Assembly: GCA_023231475.1 (NCBI GenBank)
Contig: JALJEE010001458.1
Span: forward strand, 1 to 64,000
Length of the DNA stretch: 64,000 bases
Source: Seison nebaliae
Taxonomy: Eukaryota; Rotifera; Pararotatoria; Seisonacea; Seisonidae
Reading direction: 5' to 3'
The notes beneath the pieces are model-generated. The model was not told the origin of the DNA. It saw nothing but the letters and a program-made list of their open reading frames with translations, and did no database searches. The first letter of the stretch is position 1. Each line of letters begins with the position of its first letter. A program made the position numbers and the translations under genes. Positions 53,854 through 64,000 of this stretch are shown here, piece by piece.

Positions 53854-56800
53854 TTATAGGATTATATCTGAAAAATCTTGTTTGATGCAATTAATAGCGA
53901 ATAGTCGTTGAATACATAAATACATTTGATAATTCGTACGAAGTAATTTCATTTTCATTTGTTTATCGAAAGTATTCTGTGTGAAACCAAATAACTTTTC
54001 CTATAAACACATGAAGGAATTAATTATTTCAAATAATCACTAAATGAACTAACATACATCTTGATTTTGTCTAATCTTCCTTTCTTTCGATAATCATGAA
54101 TAATATGTTCAATAAGATCCATATCGAAATAAATATCTACCCAATCTTCGGCTAAATCGTTAGTTCGTACTGAATCGTCCAACAAAAGATCAAGTGAAAA
54201 ATTCAAGTGGAAAGAACTATCCTCAAGGAATTGTGAAATAGCTACTGCCTAGGGAGAGGATAATTAACCAAAATAAGAAACTCTTTAAAATGAACTTGAT
54301 GATGTAGTTGTCGTTGTAAAGCAATTTCATATAAATTATATAGTATTATCCGATTATCCATCATTACATAAAACTTATTCATTTTCAGTAGACAAATTGA
54401 GAGTAAGTAAGAGAAGGTTGGTGAGCGAAGTAGGAAGTCAGATTCCCTTCTAAAAGATGGCGAAGATTTTCTACTATTCTGCCCAGCATAAATCGATTTC
54501 GATACTTCGATTGCCATCCGCATTTTATGGACAGAGGGCGAATTGAAGAAATCCTTTAAAATTTCTTCAATTCCTAACAAGATTTTCTTGATTGAAAGAT
54601 ATTTCCGACTGACCACTTTTATTAATGTTTCACTAATACTGGAATAACGGAAGAATTGTTCTTCTCTTCCAGTAGCGAGACAATAAAGATTTCCCAAAAT
54701 TTTCAAAAGATCAATTTTTGCCGAAGACCAATCACAAATTATTGGGAAGACGACTTGTAAGAAATCTTCCATTGTATCAAGATCATTTTCTTTCTTCAGG
54801 AAATCTCTTTGCAATTGTTCATGCAAATTAGTGAGTGAATTATTCTTTAACTTTTTCGGAATATTCGCTACAGATTTTTGACAGAACAAAGATATCAAAA
54901 AAAATAAGAGTGATCTTGCTAAGGCAATTGAGCTTCGTTTAATTTCATCAAGCTTCTCTACTGTCTCCTCAATTGTTGCTGGACCAATAATTGTCTCGTC
55001 TGTTGTTGACAGATCTTCCGTTGTTAATTCCATCAGTATTTTTGACGATTTATCTATGTCTGCTTTTACATCATCCGATTCGTCAATCATTTCTTCGGTT
55101 ATTATTTCTTTAGTCATGGTTACTTCTCTTGCAACATCATCCATTCCAATCGATTCTGTTGTTGTCATCATAATTTTTTCTTTTTCTTCTTCATTCTCTT
55201 TTACTTTAATTGTTTCTTCTATTTTCTTTCCTTCGTCTACCTCATCCATGTGAAGCATTCGATGTGGAATTGGTCGAGATGTGATGATAAATAGACAAAG
55301 TAATTTACAGATAATTCGACGAAAGGATGGTATGTGAAATTGTTGATTTAAAATTTTCTTTGTGTTAAAATAATCATCTTCTTTTAATGTTTTCATGTCT
55401 TTCTGGTAAATAAATGAGTGGATGAGTAAACAATATTTTTTGGATCGTATAAATCTTTTTAAAATTTCATGGAACATTCTTTCTTCGATGGAATAAATGA
55501 GGCAATTTACTCGACATTTATCCTTCATGTGATCGACCATTGACAAAGAAAATGGGAATTCATCAAAGAAGAATTGACGGTTTAAACGAATTTCTGATAA
55601 TTTCTTATCTAACAATTTTGGAAAAAGATGTTTCGCACATTCTTTCCTTTTCCTTTTCGGTTTGGTAAATTTCTCATAAATATCGAAGAAAACTTTCTTT
55701 TTCAAAGGTAGATCGTTCTCATCAAGCAAATCTTGCTTTTCTTCTTTATTCGGATGAGTAATCTTTTGGGAATCTGATGGAACTTCATCACTTGGGAAGA
55801 CAGTTTCTAACATGTTTATCTGAGAATTAGTTGTCACCATAACTTCGGATGAAGGAGGTGGAACATTTAGTCTTTCATCTCGATCCAAATGATATTGGTC
55901 GATATCTCTGTAATCAATATCCTGAGTCAATGTTGGATTGATAGGAATGAATTGATTAATTATTCTTTTAACCTTCTTGTCTGATTGTAACATTTTCTTC
56001 ATATGATGAATTTGCTTTCCATTTGCTAAATAGGAAGATTTCCTTTTTTTTCGTTTAAACGACTTCTTTTCACGATCCTCTACGAACTGAATCATATTCA
56101 TTTTTTCTAATTTTCTTTTCGTACTTCGTTGCCGTCTTAATCTTTTCAATTTTATTCGTTCAACTGGGAATTTTCGACGATAACATTTGGAAGTTCTTTC
56201 ACAAAAAAATCGATTAACAATATTTTCATCTAAAGAGATTTCTTTCATGTCCACACTCTTCATATTAGCCACATTTCGTTGAATTGATACGAAATAATAG
56301 AGGGCTTGTGTCATTGATTTCCAATCACGAATATTTAGAATAGAATAAAGTTGAATGATCTTGTGCAAAACTAATGCCAATGGAAATATGTTATCAATTC
56401 TGTTCGTTAATTTCTCATTAGAAATCGTTACCATAATTGCTCGTTTATAAACTTTTTGTAGACGTTGGAGGAAAAGATAAAGAGATTTGAAATAATGAAA
56501 AAACTGATGGTCATTCCTTCGAACGAAACTGGTGAGCAGAGATGAATAAAGAAATTGAATGAATAAATTAGACGAATAAATATTTCCGAGAATACCATTT
56601 TTAGGAATTATCGATTTGTTCGATTGATAAGCAACTTCCAATTCGAAAGAAAATAAATCAACTCCTTTCATCCAACTACAATTGGGAGGTAAATTTTGGA
56701 AATTCAGATGATTAATTGCGAATAATTTCGTCTGGAGATGAATGTCAAGAACAAAAGCGCATATGGAATATTTTAGTGGAAATTTTCCGTTATCAAAAAT

Positions 56801-58279
56801 TATCAAAGAATTATTGAAAAGTTTCTCAATGATTTGGGATGGAATGATTGAATCGATCATTATCATCTCAATCGATTTCTTATAAATTTCACTAATTACC
56901 ATATCTGAGTGAGAACCGTGTAACTTCAGTTTGGAAGGCTTATAATGATAATCAAAAGTAAATTTGACTCCTGAAAGAATTAGAAGATATTGATAATTAA
57001 ATAAATTCTTCCAATTATCTTTGAAATGAGAAATTCGAATTTGAGAATGTAATTCTCTCCACATAATATGTATGATACGAATTACTGTCAATTGTTCATC
57101 TTTCTTTTTCATCAATTCGAAAATTTCTTTGAAATATTTCAATTTTTGCATATCCAAAAAACTGCCATCCACTATCGCCTCTTTTAACATTTTCAAGAAA
57201 AATTCGATTGGATTGGATTCTCTAAATTTCATTTTCCGTTTCTTCCGTTTCTCATCAAGAAATAATTCCCTCATTATTCTCTTCCATTTCTTCAATTTGA
57301 TTAATTGTCTCACTTCCATCATTCTCACTTGAATATTTCGATTCTCATCTGACATATTTTCTTTATATTCACAATTTAATAATTTAACATAATAATCGAT
57401 ATCCTCGCAATATTTCATCAAATAAGTCTTCGTATGAAAGAATTGTTTCTCTTCTCCCTTCTTATTAATTTCAATAAAGATTTGTTTTAATTTCATTTGA
57501 CATTGAACGAAACGAGATGATGCTTCTTCGAATTGATCTCGACTTAAATGATATAATCCAATATCATAATAAACGAGAGCAGCAAATGAATCGATCGAAT
57601 ATGCTTTCAACTCTTTCTCAACCATCAGATACTTTTCGTTAAACTGCGAAGAGAATGAATTAAAATTTGGACAGAAGATTTTCGATTCTTCTAATGTCAC
57701 TTCCTTCAATAAATTCAATGTCTCTAATTCACATTTGATCACCTGATCCTTCACATTAGCGTTGGCTTGAGCTAAATTATTAGTGGGATCGATAAGTCCA
57801 TTGATGAGTAAGGGAATCTTCAAACGATCAAGATGGACAGGCCAATAATATTTTGTGCACAATCTCAATTTCCACTGATTAAAAATGAGTCGACTAAATT
57901 GATCGATTGATTTATCTTCTCTTTTCATTCTCTCATCATCTGTCCCACAACTGTCGTTCACTTTAAAAAGAATGAGAAGAAGATCATTGATCATAGCAAC
58001 AGGTACATTCTCTTCAAACGACAATAAACTCCAATTGTAATATGAGGAAATTTTCAATATGAGAACTTTGATATTTTCGATACGTTCATCTCTCTCATTT
58101 ATCGAATTGATATTTTCATTTCTTGTTCGTTCCCTAAATTTCGTCTCGGAAATGTTGAGAGTGTAAATGAAGGAGAGTAATAAACTCCAACATTCAGTGT
58201 CAGATGTTGTCTTCAAATGCTTCAATAATTCTTCAGGAAACAAAAGAAAATGCATCAAATCTTTCTTTGGTTTTACCAT
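53854..58279 (-). CDS. INTS8: Integrator complex subunit 8
   Basis: Subunit of the Integrator complex that recruits PP2A and ends snRNA and promoter-proximal transcription. The match is by order of weak motifs: KVLILKISSYYNWSLLSFEE, MINDLLLILFKVND, LIFNQWKLRLCTKYYWPV, AALVYYDIGLYHLSRDQFEE, KYCEDIDYYVKLLN. At the C-terminus: AVAISQFLEDSSFHLNFSLD, AEDWVDIYFDMDLIEHIIHD, YRKKGRLDKIKMYEKLFGF. One huge exon (58279-54242) and two small 3' exons; the last join is MY|EKLF. The total of ~1,430 residues is well over the ~995 of human INTS8. The excess lies mainly in a basic and Glu-rich middle region (about residues 690-1090) full of Lys/Arg runs and acidic low-complexity stretches. ATG 58279 lies 158 bases from the divergent MRPL2 start. 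Confidence 0.8.
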
Positions 58280-58437
58280 TTTCTATTTATCAAATCTCTT
58301 ATCGGAACATTGATCCTTTAAATAATCTCATTTTTCATTCAATCGAATAGCATTTTAGAAAAGAATTGAGAAAGAAATAAATTTATTTTGAATTGGACTC
58401 ATATGCGAGTCATTGGCTCAATGAACAATTCGAAACG
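58280..58437. promoter_or_regulatory. Short shared promoter region
   Basis: 158 bases between the start codons of INTS8 and MRPL2. A bidirectional promoter is inferred from spacing. Confidence 0.35.
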
Positions 58438-59551
58438 ATGAATTCCATCATTATAAGCAGTAGAAATCAATTGAAATTTCTCATCACATCAGTTCGTTAT
58501 CAATCAAATGATCAATCACCTTTTTATGAAAAAGTTTCTTTAGTTTATACATTTCACCAATTCTAATTTTTTATAGAATGTGATTCTATTTGAAAGTCGG
58601 ACAAAGATGAAAGATCTTCTTCAATCACCAAACCGATATACAAAAAATGGGAAATTCTATGGTGATCATAGAAGGAAAATTAATTTCAATTCATTAATAA
58701 AAACTGAACAACGAGAACAAAAGAAATTCGATATTGATATAAATGATATTAAATATCAGATAATTACTTGTCCAACAGAAAGTACCGGCGGTTGTCATCC
58801 AATTACTGGTCGTCGACAATATCATCGTGTTCAGAAAGGTCTTCCTCGAGAATATTATTGGATCGATTATAAACGAGGTGGTCCTACTTCTGGTCCACCT
58901 CTCATGGAACGAGTTCTCAAAATTATTCGACCACTTATCATCTCTTCCTCCATCGCTCTCGTCGCTCATGGAGATCATCAACGATATATTCTCGCCACTG
59001 AAAATCTCAAAGTGAATGATGTTATATGTAGTAGTGGAATACTTCCGAGAGATACAATACGTGCAAATGAATGTGATTCTTGGCCAATTGCAGCTCTTCC
59101 CATTGGGACAATTATTAATAATATTGAAGCAACTCCTGGAGATGGAGGTGTCTATTGTCGATCTGCAGGAACAGCAGCAACATATACTAGACGAATTGGC
59201 GATCGTTGTATTGTGAAATTACCATCTAAATTGGAAATAAGTGTGAATGAAAAGTGTATTGTGACAGTTGGACGATTATCGAATACGGAACATAACGAAC
59301 ACAAATTTTCCGGATGGGGAGAGAAAGCAAGGTTGATGGGTCGAAGACCACGATCAGGTCTCGAACAGAAGAAAACAGGAAGATTTGGCAGAATGAATCA
59401 TCCTCCCAAACCCATAAAAGTTATATAAATCTCGTTTAATTTAAATTTATTCATTTCCTCACAGATGATTAATGGAATTCCAACAGTTGAAGAACAGAAG
59501 AAGTCGAAGCCTATGAATTTTTTTCCTCATGTCAAACCATTTAAATTCTAA
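58438..59551 (+). CDS. MRPL2: Mitochondrial ribosomal protein uL2m
   Basis: Large-subunit protein near the peptidyl transferase centre of the mitochondrial ribosome. Three exons: a short one with an import-type leader (MNSIIISSRNQLKFLITSVR), the main exon after a 43-base intron (58534-58576), and a 3' exon after a small intron (59423-59463) reading MINGIPTVEEQKK to a stop at 59551. Typical uL2 motifs: TGGCHPITGRRQYHRVQKG in the N-terminal OB part and YWIDYKRG, then RYILATENLKVNDVI, GDGGVYCRSAGTAATYTRR and KLPSKLEISVNEKCIVTVGR. The C-terminal loop is GWGEKARLMGRRPRSGLEQK. Leaving out the 3' exon would end the protein at 59428. AATAAA overlaps the end (59551-59556). Confidence 0.93.
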
Positions 59552-60485
59552 ATAAAGTCTTAAAACTAATAAAATAAGTTTCGAAGAAACATGTTCGTTA
59601 CATATAAAATTTTATTTCATAGATAAAATCACAAATTCAATAATGTAATAAAATAACAATATCTTCTCTAATTGCACGATTTCGTCCCAACTAAAAAATA
59701 AAGATATAATCAATATTAGAAGCTGAAATGAAAAAATTTAATGTTATTCATTTTATGGAACATCAGAGATCTTGGTAGTAAAATTGTAATCATGAACAAA
59801 ATTCATATAGCAAATATTAAATATCATCACAAAATGGAACAAAAGATTTGAATAAGTAATTCGTATAAAAGATTCAACCAACCAATGTATGTAATCGAAA
59901 GATTGAATCCGTCAATCAGTGAACTAGATGGGGAGAAAAAGAAAATTTTCATTAGACTTCATACTTACAATTTTAATTCTTAATTAGATATATTATGGAG
60001 ATTGATTTCCTCAGTAACAAAATAAATTCGCATCATACAATTTATTATAACAAATTATCATTCCTATCATTGCAAAGCATCATAGGAAACAAATCTCCAC
60101 AACGAAAGAATGAATATTAGAAAAGATATAAACCTATTAAAATGAACCAACTTATAACTTTTGATAAAATAAAAATCTTGTAGACTCTACATTACTAAAT
60201 AGTTAAATGGTATGAAATTGTATGTATAAATTCAAGAACGTTAACCATGTGATTGTAAATGGAATATGGACGACAAATAACGACAAACCATAAGTATGGC
60301 TAACGACGACAAAATAAGTGTAGTAACCGTGACTTGTTCACTTCAAATGCTAAGCTGGACATATATCTTATTCAATTATTCTATCTTCCAATTCAACATA
60401 ATCCCCATGGAGATTATGTCAATATCTGGCAATTGCACAATTGATGCATTCTTTGTAAAACAACCTCATTGTTTGTTTGTTATTT
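59552..60485. other. Intergenic spacer
   Basis: About 930 bases. A plus-strand frame from ATG 60296 (MANDDKISVVTVTCSLQMLS) is 99 codons long but overlaps the next gene in another frame and is rich in chance-like hydrophobics; it is not called. Otherwise nothing seen. Confidence 0.4.
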
Positions 60486-62081
60486 ATGGGCAGATTAAGA
60501 AGACGAATTGGGAAAAAAATTTCTATATGTTTTCTCGTATTTTCAATTTTTCTTTATCTAACATTGATGAGAGACGATATATCGGAAATTGTTGATTTAA
60601 GATTTGAAGAATATTTTTATTGTAAGATTGAAGAAAAAGTTGGAGAAAAATCTTATGAAATTCTTACATTTTCTCTGAACTGTTCGGAGGAATTGACATA
60701 TTTTAAGAAATTAATTTCACCCGCCAATAATTTTAAGAAAAAGAAAAAATTTTTAATCCAACAAAAGTCAACGCAATTGCGTGAAATTTATCGAGTTCAA
60801 ACATTCGCAGCTGATGGACTACTGACTAATTGGAACAAACTTTTCAAGCATAAATATATAATAGATCCTCACATTTGGTGTTACATCGAACGGTTCTCAT
60901 CGTTTATCTACAACAAATGCAATCCAAATATTTACTGCAACAAAGAAATTACAAAATGTTCGCCAAATCTCATTTTTGTACGTCCAACTTTTGAAAAAGG
61001 ATGGAATTTTCGAATAGAGAATTTTCTAAATTTAACCTCAGATAATTTCCAAGTTTTATACAAATTTAAGAAGAAAGAAAAACAACAAATGATTATTAAT
61101 GAGAATGAACATGAATTAGATTGTTCAACTTATTTTAACGGAAATAATTTAGATGTCATATTTCCTTTACTGCTATCTTCAGACCAGGAAAAAGATGAAC
61201 TTCTCCTTAAACAATTTCAAAAGGATGCCATAGGTCTTGGTTATTTCGTCAATAGTTTATGGATATGGAAACATTGTCATTATTCCATCAAATCTAATAA
61301 ATCGATGGAGAATTATCAGGAATGGATGAATCAAATGGGACATAAACGGAATTTATTGGAGACAACTTGGATAGGTGACAAATTGAAATATAAACATTTG
61401 GTAATTGTTGGTGATTTCATCAGTCGATTATATTTCCTACACTTATCGAAAATACTTAAAGAGTACAAGAAGAATTGGCAATTTGAATCATCAAGGAAAT
61501 CATCAAATGAGAATATGGAATTATTTCTCAAAGATTTTTCCATATCATGGTATCACCATGGTTTGCCTATTCTTCATAATTCTTATCTTAATCGAATATG
61601 GTCGATAGAAGAAATCTTCAATAATTTCATAGAATTTTATAAAAATCATGATCATCGAGTTCCATCTCATTTGCTAATCAATTTCGATAATTTATTCGCC
61701 ACATTTCCCCACGATTATTACGAACACCGATTATCATCAATTGTTCATTCTCTTATTGAGCTAATGAGACGACTACCGTATATTCGAGTAATGTATCGTG
61801 GAAGTGATCGACAAATGATGGTGGATGAAAGAATACATTTATCTCCTCTCAATTTGAAGAAGATGAATTATATCAATAAAAGTCTCGTTCAATTAATGAA
61901 TGCGAAATTCGTTCGATTGATGCATCACACTCTTCGCAATGAAACTTTTCATTTGAGAGAGAGATTCATTTTTATTTATACTTATTCTCTAACTGAACTC
62001 GACGTCAATTGTACAAATCTTTATGAAATATGTGAAAATGCACTCATACATCAACTATTCCAAATATTGCAACATCTCTAA
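60486..62081 (+). CDS. NXPE/PC-esterase-like type II membrane protein
   Basis: Single exon, 531 residues from ATG 60486. The N-terminus is basic and then hydrophobic (MGRLRRRIGKKISICFLVFS), a classic type II signal anchor for the Golgi lumen. The C-terminal ~200 residues follow the layout of the NXPE C-terminal domain: YKHLVIVGDFISRLYFLHL (family: GKHL.IFGDS..RQW...L), ISWYHHGLPILHNSYL, SHLLINFDNLFATFPHDYYE (family: VVISLGQHFRAFP) and MRRLPYIRVMYRGSDRQM. The presumed nucleophile serine of the GDS motif is Phe here, and the C-terminal His motif is unclear, so it may be inactive. Cysteines in the N-terminal half (for example KCNPNIYCNKEITKC) suggest a luminal disulfide domain. A distant match, by order and spacing only. 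Confidence 0.55.
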   Translation: MGRLRRRIGKKISICFLVFSIFLYLTLMRDDISEIVDLRFEEYFYCKIEEKVGEKSYEILTFSLNCSEELTYFKKLISPANNFKKKKKFLIQQKSTQLREIYRVQTFAADGLLTNWNKLFKHKYIIDPHIWCYIERFSSFIYNKCNPNIYCNKEITKCSPNLIFVRPTFEKGWNFRIENFLNLTSDNFQVLYKFKKKEKQQMIINENEHELDCSTYFNGNNLDVIFPLLLSSDQEKDELLLKQFQKDAIGLGYFVNSLWIWKHCHYSIKSNKSMENYQEWMNQMGHKRNLLETTWIGDKLKYKHLVIVGDFISRLYFLHLSKILKEYKKNWQFESSRKSSNENMELFLKDFSISWYHHGLPILHNSYLNRIWSIEEIFNNFIEFYKNHDHRVPSHLLINFDNLFATFPHDYYEHRLSSIVHSLIELMRRLPYIRVMYRGSDRQMMVDERIHLSPLNLKKMNYINKSLVQLMNAKFVRLMHHTLRNETFHLRERFIFIYTYSLTELDVNCTNLYEICENALIHQLFQILQHL

Positions 62082-62403
62082 ATAGAAACCATCTTTTATT
62101 GTTGTTTAAACTGTTTTATTATCAGATTCATAGAAATATACTGAAAATATTATATTATTATTATTAATGAATTTGAATTGAGTGAAATTAGAAGAAGGTG
62201 AAGGAGATTAAAAATAGAAAAGAAATAGAAAAAAGCTTTAATTTAAAAGTTATAAATAGAGTTGTAGAATAGTTGAAATTGAAAATAAAAAGGAAAGTTG
62301 AATGTTGAATTATCAAATAAAACATCTAAGGTTTAGATGTCTTACGATTTACACATTACAAATAGATTGTTCACATTCGGTACATCAAATAAATAAACGT
62401 GAT
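62082..62403. other. Spacer and probable 5' UTR of CYFIP
   Basis: AT-rich 322 bases. No gene; an upstream frame (LSYDLHITNRL, about 62337-62400) has no ATG. Confidence 0.4.
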
Positions 62404-64000
62404 ATGGATGATAAAAATGGAGAAGTGAAATTATCAGAAGCTATTAACAATGTCGATATCTTGTACGAGATGGATATACCTGATGAACAGGCATCTCTCA
62501 ATGTTCAACATACGACAACTATTTTAGATTATGATGTGCAATGGAATACCAATTTTAATGATATTTCATCCTTCGCTTCAGGACCAGCCCGTTACAAGGA
62601 GGAGGCAACGAGACATTGTCAATTGAATTGGTGGTTGAATGATGCCAATAAATATTTCTCTCTTCTCTACACTTGGAGATGTGTGTCACGTGCCATCCCT
62701 CCAATCAAGTCCAATGACGATAAGAAAGATGCTGTTAATTCGGCCACTATAACCGTTCTCGAACCATATATTAGTGAATTGTTAGAATTGAAAGAATTTG
62801 TAAGTAAGACCGTGAAATTGTTGATCCAAGAAGTGATTTGTTTCCGAAAAAATGAATTCATTTCAGATAATTATATTCGACTACTCACCAGATCGATGTA
62901 TGTCTTGTTGTTGTTGGACGAATTGAAAAACATGAAGAGTTCAATGAAGAATGATGTCTCCTTTTACAATAGAGCCCTTCGTTCTACACTCCTCCAACAC
63001 TCCAATCGAGATAAGAATTCTCCAAAATTTTCGGAAGGAGAAGTGAATCAATTGAGTTTGTTTCTTGCAAGTCGAGATCGAATTCGAACTGAATTTTTTG
63101 AACAATTAAAACAAATCTCACAATATGAAGAAATTCTGTTAGAGATTATTCAGTTGAACGTGAAAAATTTGGAGAGGAGGAATTATTTATTTTCGTTGGA
63201 AAGACATATGATCATTTTAAGTCTCTCCTTCTCACTCTCATTATTATTATTGAGTGATTCACCTAAATATTCCATGAATAAGTTGGATTCGAAGAAAAGA
63301 TTATCAATCAATAAACTCGATAAATTATTTCATCAAATACAAATCATTCCATTATATGGAGATATGCAATTCTCTCCTTTTCTTTATTTGTTGAATTTGA
63401 GAGAAAGTTCATTTGATTGTAGTCGATTTACACTGTGTCAATCGATTCAATCGATGGAACAAAACGGTTCACTTTGTTCGTTATCACTCGCGAATGGAAT
63501 TACTGTAACCACATCATCTCTGGCACACAATGGCGAAGTATCATCGTCATCGTTAGCTGCATATTCAACATTACCACCACAAAGTACTATATTGGACAAG
63601 ATATCTTCCTTGAGAACAGATTATCAATGTCTTGTAAATACCATATCGTTATTAGCTAGTGAATATCAGACAAAGAATTTTGTATATTCTCATTTTATTT
63701 CAATGAATTGTTTGGTAACTGAGCGAAATAATTTATCGAGATTCCTTGCCAATTTTAGTTTAAATCAAAAATTAACTCAGATTGTTCTCGATTCCCTTCG
63801 ATTCATGACAACAACGACGACCATAGTTCATGAATTCTATTCATGGAGATTAGCACATCCGACCAGTAATCGTGAAAACAATAAATGTTCGAAAGACGCT
63901 GATGAATATGAGAGAGTGACTCGATACAATTATACATCTCCTGAAAAAGATGCCATCAATCAATGTATTGTTATGGTGAAATCTATCCAATCGTTATTGA
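62404..64000 (+). CDS. CYFIP1: CYFIP/Sra-1, 5' part (runs off the window)
   Basis: WAVE-complex subunit that binds Rac1 and controls Arp2/3 actin assembly, and in animals also binds FMRP and eIF4E. From ATG 62404 the frame is open with no intron to the last base (532 codons; human ~1,253). It shows LSEAINNVDILYEMDIPDEQ, FASGPARYKEEATRHCQ, LLYTWRCVSRAIPPIK, VLEPYISELLELKEFV, LLLLDELKNMKSSMKNDVSF, SLFLASRDRIRTEFFEQL, KLDSKKRLSINKLDKLF, IPLYGDMQFSPFLYLLN, FYSWRLAHPTSN and DEYERVTRYNYTSPEKDAI, all in the order of the DUF1394 domain. A Ser/Thr-rich stretch around residues 350-395 (VTTSSLAHNGEVSSSSL) is longer than in vertebrates. Confidence 0.95.
   Translation, partial: MDDKNGEVKLSEAINNVDILYEMDIPDEQASLNVQHTTTILDYDVQWNTNFNDISSFASGPARYKEEATRHCQLNWWLNDANKYFSLLYTWRCVSRAIPPIKSNDDKKDAVNSATITVLEPYISELLELKEFVSKTVKLLIQEVICFRKNEFISDNYIRLLTRSMYVLLLLDELKNMKSSMKNDVSFYNRALRSTLLQHSNRDKNSPKFSEGEVNQLSLFLASRDRIRTEFFEQLKQISQYEEILLEIIQLNVKNLERRNYLFSLERHMIILSLSFSLSLLLLSDSPKYSMNKLDSKKRLSINKLDKLFHQIQIIPLYGDMQFSPFLYLLNLRESSFDCSRFTLCQSIQSMEQNGSLCSLSLANGITVTTSSLAHNGEVSSSSLAAYSTLPPQSTILDKISSLRTDYQCLVNTISLLASEYQTKNFVYSHFISMNCLVTERNNLSRFLANFSLNQKLTQIVLDSLRFMTTTTTIVHEFYSWRLAHPTSNRENNKCSKDADEYERVTRYNYTSPEKDAINQCIVMVKSIQSLL

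Noticed and set aside
60296-60595. 99-codon frame beginning MANDDKISVV
   Set aside because: Overlaps the NXPE-like gene in another frame, lacks domain features, and its end follows the shadow of the coding strand.

Overview
The window is nuclear DNA of a small-genome animal. It is AT-rich, has no operons, and its genes are cut by many very short GT-AG introns, mostly about 33-105 bases. An axonemal dynein (so the animal has motile cilia or flagella), an Integrator subunit, CYFIP/Sra-1, an NXPE-like protein, a PPEF phosphatase and an ERICH6/FAM194 relative together point to Metazoa. Many of the proteins are strongly diverged. That fits a fast-evolving micro-invertebrate (mite, rotifer, orthonectid or similar), but the sequence does not settle the phylum.

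Layout. 1-2.5 kb: degenerate short tandem repeats, a small two-exon ORF and a fold-back repeat. 3.6-9.1 kb, minus strand: an ERICH6-like gene and a PPEF/rdgC phosphatase with IQ motif and EF-hands. 9.1-17.9 kb: gene-poor, but with exon-like islands on the minus strand; some resemble the N-terminal MIR region of an IP3 receptor, others belong to an unrecognised gene, and a ~1.6 kb fold-back element lies among them. 18-20.6 kb: a divergent pair, NCBP2 (minus) and an unrecognised protein (plus) whose C-terminus resembles a LINE linker segment. 20.7-34.9 kb, minus: one complete DNAH6 inner-arm dynein heavy chain. 35.1-39.5 kb, minus: mitochondrial leucyl-tRNA synthetase with a reduced editing domain, the PRA1/RABAC1 Rab acceptor and a tiny acidic protein. 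40-42.2 kb: an unrecognised protein diverging from DHX16/Prp2 (42.4-45.8 kb, plus). 46-46.6 kb: a probable F-box remnant. 47.8-51.6 kb, minus: TTC4 and COG2. 52-53.7 kb: a small membrane ORF and a secreted Cys-rich orphan. 53.9-58.3 kb, minus: INTS8, diverging from MRPL2 (58.4-59.6 kb, plus). 60.5-62.1 kb: an NXPE-like type II membrane protein. 62.4 kb to the end: the 5' part of CYFIP, cut by the window edge.

Most genes are housekeeping: cap binding and splicing (NCBP2, DHX16, INTS8), Golgi traffic (COG2, RABAC1), mitochondrial translation (LARS2, MRPL2), chaperone work (TTC4), actin regulation (CYFIP) and cilia (DNAH6). They look like independent neighbours; close head-to-head pairs (NCBP2, DHX16, MRPL2) probably share promoters. 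The most unusual signals are a repeat family with a common ~20-base core at three loci, the LINE-linker tail on a host-like protein, the decayed IP3-receptor-like islands and several orphan proteins. Joins between exons were made by eye from GT/AG sites and reading frame; no search or transcript data were available.
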